A DNA stretch of 32,235 nucleotides from Campylobacterales bacterium (GTDB lineage Bacteria > Campylobacterota > Campylobacteria > Campylobacterales > QNZT01). Location: positions 1 through 32,235 of the forward strand of contig JAMOMC010000040.1 of assembly GCA_027068765.1 (NCBI GenBank), given 5' to 3'. Within the stretch, counting starts at the first letter, position 1; the number at the start of each line of letters is the position of its first letter. The position numbers and the translations under genes were made by a program. The notes under the pieces are model-generated. The model made no database searches. It was not told the DNA's origin and was given only the letters and a program-made list of their open reading frames with translations. This document shows, in pieces, positions 1 to 8,822 of this stretch.

Positions 1-48
1 CACTTCGTCTTTATCAAAAGATTTTGGTCTGCCTATAGGTTTTTTCAT
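1..48 (-). CDS. TetR-family regulator, N-terminus only (truncated by window edge)
   Basis: Reverse complement of 1-48 reads MKKPIGRPKSFDKDEV, the typical GRPxxFDxDE start of TetR regulators. Confidence 0.5.
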   Translation of the reverse strand, partial: MKKPIGRPKSFDKDEV

Positions 49-61
49 AAGATGTATTATA

Positions 62-75
62 GTACTAATTGGTAC
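62..75. promoter_or_regulatory. Candidate TetR operator palindrome
   Basis: GTACTAATTGGTAC, one mismatched pair, 13 bp upstream of the TetR-like start codon. Confidence 0.35.
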
Positions 76-110
76 AAAAGTCAATATTTCTAATTTTGTA
101 GTATGATAAG

Positions 111-272
111 TTGTCAGAAGATGATGTTTTAGGAGAAGAGGTGCACAATAGAAAACATGTTAAATTTGTACATGAGGGTAAATATGTAGCTGAAGTTGAA
201 ATCGAAATCATAGACAATGAAAATGGATGGGCTCCATATATCAATCTAGAGATAGTGAACTTGCAACTTTGA
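111..272 (+). pseudogene. Small ORF, probable remnant (TTG start)
   Basis: Open frame MSEDDVLGEEVHNRKHVKFVHEGKYVAEVEIEIIDNENGWAPYINLEIVNLQL*. Protein-like composition, but no clear RBS and an abrupt end. Confidence 0.35.
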
Positions 273-324
273 ACATTTAATTTAATAATTTTTGATAATA
301 TTATGATAAAAGAAAAGTTCTTAA

Positions 325-1059
325 ATGAAAAACATTAAAAAGTATCTAATCATATTGCTCATTTTCTCTATCTTTAGTAGTCTACTACTGCATTCAAGTA
401 TTATTAAACGAATGAGTGTACAATTTTCTGATTTTATACTGATTTCTAAAAATATTTATGTAGATCCACAAATGAAAAAAACTGAATATGAAAATATTGT
501 CTCTTTAGTACATAAAGCAAAACAGAGAATCATAGATAAATTTGGAGCTTTCTCATCAAGTCCAATTATTATTTTTACAAACAGTAGCAAAATGGCAAAA
601 GAGTATGGCACAAATGATTTTGGCTCGGCAATTAGAGTGCCATGGAATCAATATGTAGTCTTTGGACCAAAAGGACAAAATATCGATATAGTAGCTCATG
701 AATTACTTCATGCAGAGATTGGAGATAGATTAGGATACATAACAACACAATTTAAATTGCCTGTGTGGATTGATGAGGGAATCGGGATGCAAGTCGATTA
801 TCGTAAAAAATATCTAATCAATATCAACTCTATAAGTCAAAACGAAATCGATAGAGTAACATCAACAGGAACTTCTCAAATCATCAATGCTAACCCCTTT
901 TGGTCTGGTGGGAAAGAACAAGTGATTAGAAATTATCAAATTTCAAAGACACTTGTTACTAAGATATTAGCTCAAGATTTAAATCAATCTCTTTATGAGA
1001 TGTTGGATAAAGTTAAAAAATTAGAAAAGTTTGAAGATGTTTTTAGTTTAAAACCATAA
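325..1059 (+). CDS. Putative membrane-anchored zinc metallopeptidase-like protein
   Basis: N-terminal hydrophobic segment; HELLH motif with downstream WIDEGIGM (gluzincin-like HExxH...E). Confidence 0.6.
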   Translation: MKNIKKYLIILLIFSIFSSLLLHSSIIKRMSVQFSDFILISKNIYVDPQMKKTEYENIVSLVHKAKQRIIDKFGAFSSSPIIIFTNSSKMAKEYGTNDFGSAIRVPWNQYVVFGPKGQNIDIVAHELLHAEIGDRLGYITTQFKLPVWIDEGIGMQVDYRKKYLININSISQNEIDRVTSTGTSQIINANPFWSGGKEQVIRNYQISKTLVTKILAQDLNQSLYEMLDKVKKLEKFEDVFSLKP

Positions 1060-1148
1060 AAATTCAGCAATCACGGACAAGATAATCTCATAAAAATCAT
1101 TTATAATAACACAAGCAAAAAAAGGAGAGAGTTTGAACGAGCATATTG
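1048..1148 (+). repeat. 101-bp direct repeat, copy 1
   Basis: ttaaaaccataaaaattcagcaatcacggacaaga[t]aatctc...gagtttgaacgagcatattg; matches 1955-2055 with a single mismatch (T1083 vs C1990). Confidence 0.95.
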
Positions 1149-1196
1149 GAATAATAATAGTTCTGTAGATTCCATTGTTTCAGCTACTTATAACTT

Positions 1197-1214
1197 GGTA
1201 TCATATATAATACC
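1197..1214. promoter_or_regulatory. Candidate autoregulatory operator of the PIN/RHH module
   Basis: GGTATCATATATAATACC, 18-bp palindrome with one mismatched pair, directly upstream of the PIN ATG. Confidence 0.4.
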
Positions 1215-1217
1215 ATT

Positions 1218-1628
1218 ATGAACAATATAGTAATCGATACAAATGTCTTACTCTCAGCACTACTTTCAAACAGAGGTGCAAGTTATAAGCTATTGTCGAT
1301 GATTGATAGTCATAAGTTTACTGTTCATATCTCAAATCCATTGATTTATGAGTATGAAGAGATACTAAAACTCAAGTCAAATATGGAGTTTAAACATATT
1401 GATGCGATTATCAACTATATATGTTATGTGGGAAAGAAAAATAAAATCTTCTATCTATGGAGACCAAAATTAAAAGATATAGATGATGATTTTTTACTTG
1501 AACTTGCTGTAAAATCAAACTCAATTATCATAACTTTAAATGGAAAAGATTTTAAAAAGGCATACGAATTTAATATAAAAGTAATGACTCCAAAAGAGTT
1601 TTTACAACATATAGGAGAGATACCATGA
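1218..1628 (+). CDS. PIN-domain putative toxin
   Basis: MNNIVIDTNVLLSALLS N-terminus with DTN motif, D-rich C-terminal acidic motif (KDIDDDFLLELA), IITLNGKDF; COG1569-like. Confidence 0.8.
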   Translation: MNNIVIDTNVLLSALLSNRGASYKLLSMIDSHKFTVHISNPLIYEYEEILKLKSNMEFKHIDAIINYICYVGKKNKIFYLWRPKLKDIDDDFLLELAVKSNSIIITLNGKDFKKAYEFNIKVMTPKEFLQHIGEIP

Positions 1629-1867
1629 AACAAACTATGAGCCTAAGGATGCCAAGTTATCTAAACAAAGCTTTACAAGATATCTGCGATGATGAAAAGA
1701 TATCTAAAAACCAATTTATCTTAAGTGCCTTGTCAGAAAAAATTGCATCTTTACAAACAGTTGATATCATAGAAAAAAAGGCAAAAGAAGCATCAAGGGA
1801 GAGTTTTTTAGATGCACTTAAAAATATTTCATCTAATGAGCCAAAAGAGAGTGACAAACTAGATTAA
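1625..1867 (+). CDS. Ribbon-helix-helix-type putative antitoxin
   Basis: TMSLRMPSYLNKALQDICDDEKISKNQFILSAL resembles RHH/CopG N-terminus; ATGA overlap with the PIN gene. Confidence 0.65.
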   Translation: MKQTMSLRMPSYLNKALQDICDDEKISKNQFILSALSEKIASLQTVDIIEKKAKEASRESFLDALKNISSNEPKESDKLD

Positions 1868-1954
1868 CAACACCTTGTGGACTTAGATATAAATTTGGGT
1901 TTATCAGAAAGAGAGTCTAAAAAAGTTTCTTGGGTTTTACAATTGGTTGATGAC

Positions 1955-2055
1955 TTAAAACCATAAAAATTCAGCAATCACGGACAAGACAATCTCATAA
2001 AAATCATTTATAATAACACAAGCAAAAAAAGGAGAGAGTTTGAACGAGCATATTG
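1955..2055 (+). repeat. 101-bp direct repeat, copy 2 (contains leader and first codons of the AraC gene)
   Basis: Same sequence as 1048-1148 with one substitution. Confidence 0.95.
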
Positions 2056-2906
2056 AGAAAGTTCTTTATCATATTGAGACACATTTAGATGATGTTTTGG
2101 ATGTGGAGACTTTGGCAAGAGTTGCTGGTTATTCTCCTTATCATTTTTGCAGGGTATTTAAAGTTAGTGTTGGTGAGTCGGTGATATCTTATGCGACGAG
2201 GCTTAGGATTGAGCGGGCAACTTTAAAGATGATGAACAATGATCGCTCTATCATACAGATAGCTCTTGAAGCTGGGTTTGAGACACCAAATGGTTTTAAT
2301 AAAGCTTTTAAAAAGATATTTCATCTGACACCAACAGAGTATAAAAAACAGCAGCTAAGATTGCTTCAAAATTATAAGGATAAGATGATGCAAACACCAA
2401 AAATAGTAACAAGAGATGAGACATTTGTCGTTTACGAAAGGGAGTGTGGAGGGTATGAAAAAAGCTCAGATATAGCTTGGAAAAAATTATCAAAAGAATT
2501 AAATGATTTAATCGAAAAACTAAAAGACAATCCAGTGCATAAAGATATAACCATCGATGTAAAAGATGCAGAGCTACTTGGCATTTGTCATGATGATCCA
2601 AATGTTACAGATGAGAAAAATATCCGATATGATGCTGCTATCGCTTGGGATAAAAAAAAGATAGATTTTCTAAAAGAGCAAGGGCTTAATACCAAAAAAA
2701 TAGAGGGTGGAAAATATGTGATGGTTTTATACAAAGGAGGCTATGAAAAAGCGATGGATAGTTGGAGTGGCATCTACAACTGGATAGGAGAAAACGGCTA
2801 TAAGTTTAAAGATTCTCCACCATTTGAAAGATACTTAAACACGCCTATGGAAGTGAGTGAAGATAAACTTTTGACTGAGATTTATGTGCCTTTGGAAGAT
2901 AGCTAA
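2040..2906 (+). CDS. AraC-family transcriptional regulator with GyrI-like effector domain
   Basis: Two HTH helices (LARVAGYSPYHFCRVFK; IIQIALEAGFETPNGFNKAFKKIF) followed by a GyrI-like domain; TTG start preceded by AAAGGAGAGAG. Confidence 0.88.
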   Translation: MNEHIEKVLYHIETHLDDVLDVETLARVAGYSPYHFCRVFKVSVGESVISYATRLRIERATLKMMNNDRSIIQIALEAGFETPNGFNKAFKKIFHLTPTEYKKQQLRLLQNYKDKMMQTPKIVTRDETFVVYERECGGYEKSSDIAWKKLSKELNDLIEKLKDNPVHKDITIDVKDAELLGICHDDPNVTDEKNIRYDAAIAWDKKKIDFLKEQGLNTKKIEGGKYVMVLYKGGYEKAMDSWSGIYNWIGENGYKFKDSPPFERYLNTPMEVSEDKLLTEIYVPLEDS

Positions 2907-2921
2907 ATATTTTTAGCTATC
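2898..2921. terminator. Palindrome across convergent stop codons, possible bidirectional terminator
   Basis: GATAGCTAAA-TATT-TTTAGCTATC, perfect 10-bp stem; no following T-tract. Confidence 0.45.
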
Positions 2922-3610
2922 CCAATCATCTCACAAAATGCATTCACATCCCAACTAGCAGTTCCGACCAAAATACCTTCACAATTTTTAATACCAAGTA
3001 TCTCCTTGGTATTAGCAACCTTGACACTTCCACCATAAAGTATAGGTGCTTTAATCTTCTCTTTTAAAAGTCCCAAAGTCTCCTCTATCTGCTTAGTGCT
3101 TGCGGTGAGTCCCGTACCAATCGCCCAAACAGGCTCATAAGCAACGATAAGATTTTTATAAGATATGTCAATACCTTCTAATTGAGCAAAATTATAAGCT
3201 ATTACAGACTCTATGCCTTCTTCTCTCACTTTTTTTGGCTCTCCTATGCAGTAGATGATTTTAAAGCCTTTTGCTTTGTAAAACTCATATTTTTTTACAA
3301 TTTCATCTTGGCTTTCACCTAAAACATGTCGTCTTTCGCTGTGTCCTATCAAAATTGTATCTATACCAAACTCTTCGATTTGCTCATATCCAATCTCTCC
3401 TGTAAATGAACCTTTTTCTGTCGCATAGGCATTTTGTATACCAACAGAGATTTTATCGTTTAAATCAAAACTATCTAGTGCTGTACTTGGAGGAAAAACT
3501 AAAACACTATCTTTACTACCTAGATCATTAACATAGCTATTTAATTTTTCAATATACTCTTTTGTACTTTTTCTTGTGTGGTTAGTTTTAAAATTTGCTG
3601 CAATTATCAT
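2903..3610 (-). CDS. tpiA: Triosephosphate isomerase
   Basis: [31 protein letters not shown] motifs. Confidence 0.95.
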   Translation of the reverse strand: MIIAANFKTNHTRKSTKEYIEKLNSYVNDLGSKDSVLVFPPSTALDSFDLNDKISVGIQNAYATEKGSFTGEIGYEQIEEFGIDTILIGHSERRHVLGESQDEIVKKYEFYKAKGFKIIYCIGEPKKVREEGIESVIAYNFAQLEGIDISYKNLIVAYEPVWAIGTGLTASTKQIEETLGLLKEKIKAPILYGGSVKVANTKEILGIKNCEGILVGTASWDVNAFCEMIGIAKNI

Positions 3611-4812
3611 GATGGATTCTTCAACACGGCTTCAATTCCAGGCAACAATTTACCCTCTAAAAGCTCCAAACTAGCTCCACCACCAGTAGATATAAAAGTC
3701 ATCTCCTCAACATCGCCTGCTCTTTGACACACATCTGCTGTATCACCGCCACCTACGATAGTTGTAGCATGAGTTTCTGCTATATAGTGACTCATTTTAA
3801 CACTTCCTTTTGAAAATTTATCAAGCTCATACACTCCCATCGGACCATTCCAAAGGATAGTTTGTGCATCATTTAGTGCTTCACGAAATAGTCTACTTGT
3901 AGCAGGTCCTATATCAAGCCCCATCCAATCTTTTGGAATCTCTTGAATTGGTAAAAATTTTACAGGAGAGTCTTCGGAAATTTCAGGAGAAACAACCAAA
4001 TCAACAGGTAGATAAAACTTCACTCCAAGTGCCTGAGCTCTATAGATAATCTTCTTTGCATCTTCTATCAAATGATCTTCAACAAGAGATTTACCAATCT
4101 CATACCCTTGTGCCTTTAAAAATGTAAATGCCATACCACCACCGATGATAATCTTATCTACTTTTTCAACAAGATTTACAAGTGCTTGAAGCTTACCAGA
4201 GACTTTACTTCCACCTATAACTGCGATAAAAGGGCGAGAAGGATTTAAAACAGATCTATGAAAAAAATTCACCTCTTTTTGCATCAAAAATCCAGCAGCT
4301 TTATGCTCTTTGTCAAAATGTTCAGGAAGAGCAAAAATAGAGCCATGTCTTCTATGGCTCGCACCAAAAGCATCGTTTATATAGATATCTGCCATCGAAG
4401 CCAGCCTAGATGCAAACTCACTATCATTTGCTACTTCACCAGGGTTATATCTAAGATTTTCAAGAAGCATAACCTCTCCACCTTCAAGAGATTTTGCTTT
4501 TTTTATCGTATCATCACCAACAACATTGCAAGCCATGATAACATCCATTTTTAAAAGTAAAGAGAGTCTTTTTTGAACAGGTTTCAAAGAGTCTTTTTCA
4601 TCATTCCATTCACCTGGAGTTGGACGACCAAAATGACTTGCTAAGATGATTTTACAATTTCTATCCATACAGTATCTTATGGTTGTAAGAGCTGAACGAA
4701 TTCTTCTGTCATCACTGATGTTTCCAAACTCATCTTTAGGAACATTAAAATCGCATCTTATAAATACTCTCTTATCCTCAATATCCAAATCTTTAATAGA
4801 TAACAACTCCAT
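3607..4812 (-). CDS. pgk: Phosphoglycerate kinase
   Basis: [36 protein letters not shown] motifs. Confidence 0.97.
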   Translation of the reverse strand: MELLSIKDLDIEDKRVFIRCDFNVPKDEFGNISDDRRIRSALTTIRYCMDRNCKIILASHFGRPTPGEWNDEKDSLKPVQKRLSLLLKMDVIMACNVVGDDTIKKAKSLEGGEVMLLENLRYNPGEVANDSEFASRLASMADIYINDAFGASHRRHGSIFALPEHFDKEHKAAGFLMQKEVNFFHRSVLNPSRPFIAVIGGSKVSGKLQALVNLVEKVDKIIIGGGMAFTFLKAQGYEIGKSLVEDHLIEDAKKIIYRAQALGVKFYLPVDLVVSPEISEDSPVKFLPIQEIPKDWMGLDIGPATSRLFREALNDAQTILWNGPMGVYELDKFSKGSVKMSHYIAETHATTIVGGGDTADVCQRAGDVEEMTFISTGGGASLELLEGKLLPGIEAVLKNPS

Positions 4813-5823
4813 CTATTTATCTCCTTTACAAATATGTACTGCCATATCAATTAATCTACACGAGTAACCCCACTCATTGTCATACCAAGCCATCACTTTA
4901 ACAAAATTTCCATCAACAACTTGAGTTAAATCCCCAGCGACAATGGCACTTATTTTTGAGCCTATAAAATCAGAAGAGACTCTTTTATCTTCATCAACTT
5001 CTATAATTCCTTTTAATTTTCCATTTTGCATCTGTTTAAAAACAGCATTTACTTCCTCTTTGCTTGTATCTTTTTTTACAAGAACATTAAGATCAATCAT
5101 AGATACATTTGGAGTTGGGACTCTTATGGCTTGACCGTTTAGTTTTCCTTTAAGATGAGGCATAACAAGTGCGATTGCTTTTGCAGCTCCTGTTGAAGTT
5201 GGTATCATATTTATAGCAGCAGCTCTTGCTCGTCTTGGATCTTTAGAGTGTTTAACATCTAATATATTTTGATCATTTGTGTAAGAGTGACAAGTTGTAA
5301 CAAGCCCTTTATCAATTCCAAAAGCATCATCAATAACTTTTACAATTGGTGCTAAACAGTTTGTAGTACAGCTTGCATTTGATACGATTTTTTCTCCTTT
5401 ATATTCTTCTTCATTTACACCTATAACAAAAGTGGCAGTTGCTTCATCTTTTGCGGGAGCAGAAAATAGAACTTTTTTAATACCTTTGTCAATGTAACTT
5501 TGTGATTTTTCTTGTGTATAAAATGCTCCTGTACACTCTAAAAGAACTTCTGCTCCATACTTGGCAAAGTCAAGATTTTTAGGATCTCTATCGTTTAGAA
5601 ACTTTACTTTTGATTTTCCTATCTGGATATAATCATCTTCAAGCAATTCAACATCACCTTTAAATGTACCGTGAACACTATCATATTTTAGTAGATATTT
5701 TGTCATATCTCTATTCGTTGTATCATTTACAACCACCAACTCTATATCATCTCTATCTTCTAAAATCCTAGCAACACATCTTCCAATTCTGCCAAAACCA
5801 GTAATCGCCACTTTAATCGCCAC
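4813..5823 (-). CDS. gap: Glyceraldehyde-3-phosphate dehydrogenase
   Basis: GFGRIGR, SNASCTTNCLAP, WYDNEWGYS motifs. Confidence 0.97.
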   Translation of the reverse strand: MAIKVAITGFGRIGRCVARILEDRDDIELVVVNDTTNRDMTKYLLKYDSVHGTFKGDVELLEDDYIQIGKSKVKFLNDRDPKNLDFAKYGAEVLLECTGAFYTQEKSQSYIDKGIKKVLFSAPAKDEATATFVIGVNEEEYKGEKIVSNASCTTNCLAPIVKVIDDAFGIDKGLVTTCHSYTNDQNILDVKHSKDPRRARAAAINMIPTSTGAAKAIALVMPHLKGKLNGQAIRVPTPNVSMIDLNVLVKKDTSKEEVNAVFKQMQNGKLKGIIEVDEDKRVSSDFIGSKISAIVAGDLTQVVDGNFVKVMAWYDNEWGYSCRLIDMAVHICKGDK

Positions 5824-5902
5824 TTCGTCTCCTTTTATTATGTTTAGTGTATAATCTTTTTATATTATATCAACTTAAGTTAAAAAAGGTTTAAATGTTC
5901 AA

Positions 5903-6778
5903 ATGAATGTAGCTGTTTTTGGAGGCAGTTTTGATCCTCCCCATCTAGGACACGAAGAAATTATAAAAAAAACTCTTCAAAACCTCGATATAGAGGTGCT
6001 TTTTATAGTTCCGACATTTTTAAACCCTTTTAAAGAGAGTTTTTTTGCACCCTCTTCAAAAAGATACAAATGGGTAGAAAAATTACTAAAAAACTATCCC
6101 AAAACAGAGATAATTGACTATGAGATGAGACAAAATCGTCCTGTTTCAACTATTGAGACAATCAAATATCTTTTAGAAAACTATAAATTAGATAAAATAT
6201 ACTTGATTATTGGAGCAGACAATGTACATACTCTTCCAAAATGGAGAAACTATAATGAGTTAAAAAAATTAGTACATTTTGTAATTGCTACAAGAGATGA
6301 TATAAAAACTCCTAAAAACTTGCAAAAATTGGACATTCATGTTAATATCAGCTCAACAAAGTTAAGAGAGAAAATCAAAAAAGAGTATCTACCAAAACTG
6401 ATATCTGATGAGATAATAAAATATTACGAAAAAAGAGGAAAAATGAACGACAAAATTGAGAAAATTGTAAACATATTAGATGAAAAAAAAGCTGAAAATA
6501 TACAGTTATTTGATATGAGAGATAAAGATTATGTAGTTGAAGATGTTATAATAGCTACAACACTTGGACCAAAACATGGTTTAGCACTTTTAGACTATGT
6601 TAAAAATGAGTTAAAACCAGATAGCAAAAGCTATTTCAATATAGAACCTAGTGACGAATGGACGATTATAGATATGGGCGATATAATGATACACTTAATG
6701 ACTCCAGAATATCGAGCTAAATACAATATAGAAGAGTTTTTATCACAGAGGATTAAGCAAAATAGTAACGAAATTTAA
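5903..6778 (+). CDS. nadD-rsfS: Nicotinate-nucleotide adenylyltransferase (NadD) fused in frame to ribosomal silencing factor (RsfS)
   Basis: N-terminal GGSFDPPHLGHEEI and ISSTKLRE (NadD); C-terminal from Met at 6443 MNDKIEKIVNILDEKKAENIQLFDMRD...WTIIDMGDIMIHLMTPEYRAKYNIE (RsfS). No stop codon between them. Confidence 0.88.
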   Translation: MNVAVFGGSFDPPHLGHEEIIKKTLQNLDIEVLFIVPTFLNPFKESFFAPSSKRYKWVEKLLKNYPKTEIIDYEMRQNRPVSTIETIKYLLENYKLDKIYLIIGADNVHTLPKWRNYNELKKLVHFVIATRDDIKTPKNLQKLDIHVNISSTKLREKIKKEYLPKLISDEIIKYYEKRGKMNDKIEKIVNILDEKKAENIQLFDMRDKDYVVEDVIIATTLGPKHGLALLDYVKNELKPDSKSYFNIEPSDEWTIIDMGDIMIHLMTPEYRAKYNIEEFLSQRIKQNSNEI

Positions 6779-6805
6779 TTTTTAACTCTATTTTGTCACT
6801 TTTTC

Positions 6806-6834
6806 TTGACAATATATCCCATTTATAATAAAAT
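6806..6834 (+). promoter_or_regulatory. Candidate sigma70 promoter of the PAS gene
   Basis: TTGACA (6806-6811), 17-nt spacer, TAAAAT (6829-6834), upstream of AAAAGGA RBS. Confidence 0.5.
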
Positions 6835-6865
6835 ATACATAGTTAAAATATAAAAGGATTGTTTT

Positions 6866-7558
6866 ATGCTAGCAAGCAAGAAGTACCCGCAACAACAGTT
6901 TTCAAATCCATTTGAATCAGAGTCAGGATTAAATTTAAAAATAGAAAATGAAGAGTTTATAAGACCAGAGCCTATTGACAAAGAAATTTGGCTTGATCCA
7001 AAAAAGTATATTATGAGTAAAACTTGTCCAAAAGGTGTTATTGAGTATGGAAATGAGTATTTTGTAGAGATTAGTGGATATAAAGAGAGTGAGCTTGTCG
7101 GAAGACCTCATAGTATTGTAAGACACCCAGATATGCCAAAAATCATCTTTAAACTTATGTGGGATCGCTTAGGAAATCGAAAAAATATATATGCACTTGT
7201 TAAAAACCTTGCAAAAAGCGGTAGGTACTATTGGGTATTAACTGATTTTGATGTTAAAGTTGATAAATCTACAAATGAAACCGTTGGTTACTTTGCTTAC
7301 AGAAGAGCTGCACCTAAAAATGCCGTTAAACAAATCGAAAAAATTTATGCAAAACTAGTTGAAATCGAAAAAGAGAGAGGTATGGATGGAAGTGAGAAGT
7401 ATCTACTTGGATTTTTAGAAGAGAGAGGTCAAACATACGATCAATTTATAGATGAGATAACTAAAAATACTGGTTTTGTAAAACTCTGGTTTAAAGCTAT
7501 GAAAAAATTCTTCTCTTCACAAAAAAATGAAAGAAGAGATCAAACTTCTCTTTCATAA
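6866..7558 (+). CDS. PAS-domain protein (Aer-like sensor)
   Basis: GNEYFVEISGYKESELVGRPHSIVRHPDMP...GRYYWVLTDFDV PAS signature. Confidence 0.82.
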   Translation: MLASKKYPQQQFSNPFESESGLNLKIENEEFIRPEPIDKEIWLDPKKYIMSKTCPKGVIEYGNEYFVEISGYKESELVGRPHSIVRHPDMPKIIFKLMWDRLGNRKNIYALVKNLAKSGRYYWVLTDFDVKVDKSTNETVGYFAYRRAAPKNAVKQIEKIYAKLVEIEKERGMDGSEKYLLGFLEERGQTYDQFIDEITKNTGFVKLWFKAMKKFFSSQKNERRDQTSLS

Positions 7559-7590
7559 TAAGCGATTTAAATAAGTCGCTTATTTTTTAA
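7557..7590 (+). terminator. Rho-independent terminator after the PAS gene
   Basis: AATAAGCGA ... TCGCTTATT 9-bp stem followed by a T run. Confidence 0.8.
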
Positions 7591-8134
7591 TTTCTGCTAC
7601 TATTACCCCTCTAAAATCACCTTCAACAAAACCCATCGCTTTATCATTTGGGTATGCTTTTGTGATTATAGATTTTAGCTTTTTATCTACATTAGTACCG
7701 TGACATTTTAGACAAGCACCTTTTGTTAAAAGTGGTTTATAAACTCTGTATGTATCAGCAAATTTAAAAACAACTATATCATCTGGAGCGAAAATCTTTT
7801 TTTCAATCTTTTTTAGGTAGACATCCATGATTCCTCTATCTACTCCATCTGCTTTATTGGACTCATTTCTATACTTTAAAGCTGCTCGTCTTACACTTGC
7901 ATGTTGAGGTAATTTTTTATTTACCTCAACTGTTATATCCTTTGCTGCACCTATACAAAATCCCAAAGCTGCCTCCCCACTTGGATCTTCTTTCATCTTT
8001 TTTACAAGATTACTTTTTAACTCACTTCCTAACATATTGATATATTTTATACCCTCTTGTTTTATCTTTTCATCATCTGCTTGTAAAAGACTTGTTGTTA
8101 TTGCAATTACTAAAATTATATTTTTTATCTTCAT
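7580..8134 (-). CDS. Periplasmic c-type haem protein, DUF3365/Tll0287-like
   Basis: Signal peptide, single CLKCH haem motif near the C-terminus, EAALGFCIGAAK ... VRRAALKYRNESNKAD typical of the DUF3365 family. Confidence 0.75.
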   Translation of the reverse strand: MKIKNIILVIAITTSLLQADDEKIKQEGIKYINMLGSELKSNLVKKMKEDPSGEAALGFCIGAAKDITVEVNKKLPQHASVRRAALKYRNESNKADGVDRGIMDVYLKKIEKKIFAPDDIVVFKFADTYRVYKPLLTKGACLKCHGTNVDKKLKSIITKAYPNDKAMGFVEGDFRGVIVAEIKK

Positions 8135-8150
8135 TTATTTTTCCTTATAT

Positions 8151-8822
8151 TTATTTCAAAGTATCTAACAATCTTCGCGCTTCTTTTGAGTCGTTATGTT
8201 TTAGATAGAGCGAAAGTGCTTTTTTAGCAACTGTTGGTTGCCCTAAAATTACTTTTGATTTTGCATAAAGTATCCAAGGAAGACTCTGTTTTGCATCTTT
8301 TTTACTAGCTTTAACAGCCCAAACAATAGACTTTTGATAATCTTTTTCATCATAATAGAACTTCGCAACATTTAAAGCAGAATTATAAGATTGATGCTCT
8401 TTATCTGATACCAAAAGCTTATATAGGCTTTTTCTCTCTTTTACCTCTAGTTTAAATGTCTCATCTTTATCTATATCTTTTGAAGCTCTTTTGTAAATTT
8501 CATCTGGAAGTTCTTGTGATTTTGGTGTTTCAACTTCTACTCTTGGAACTACCTTTGATTCAATATCTTCTTTTTTGACTTCTAGCTCTTTTGTCTCATT
8601 GTCACTTACTACTTTTTCTACACTATTTTTGATAGCAACTTCACTTTTTTCAGGTGTTGTTGTCTTGAAACTGTTCATAATAAAACTGCTATTTGTCGCA
8701 AGATAAAAACCAGCCAGACAAAGAGCAATAACCACTAGTAGAAAAAGAAATAACTTATCTCTTTTTCTATTTTGATATTTCTCATACTTTTTTACAAGTT
8801 CATTAAAATTATTATTTAACAT
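8151..8822 (-). CDS. TM-anchored TPR protein, MshN-like
   Basis: Single TM helix near the N-terminus, low-complexity linker, C-terminal TPR-like repeats; overlaps the ATPase gene. Confidence 0.6.
   Translation of the reverse strand: MLNNNFNELVKKYEKYQNRKRDKLFLFLLVVIALCLAGFYLATNSSFIMNSFKTTTPEKSEVAIKNSVEKVVSDNETKELEVKKEDIESKVVPRVEVETPKSQELPDEIYKRASKDIDKDETFKLEVKERKSLYKLLVSDKEHQSYNSALNVAKFYYDEKDYQKSIVWAVKASKKDAKQSLPWILYAKSKVILGQPTVAKKALSLYLKHNDSKEARRLLDTLK

Noticed and set aside
1451-1633. Antisense ORFs in the track (e.g. 1451-1633, 1657-1857, 2308-2601, 4258-4554, 15379-15579, 28630-28905, 29685-29975, 29825-30142)
   Set aside because: They lie opposite well-supported genes, have low-complexity or unlikely composition and no RBS or family motifs; treated as spurious.
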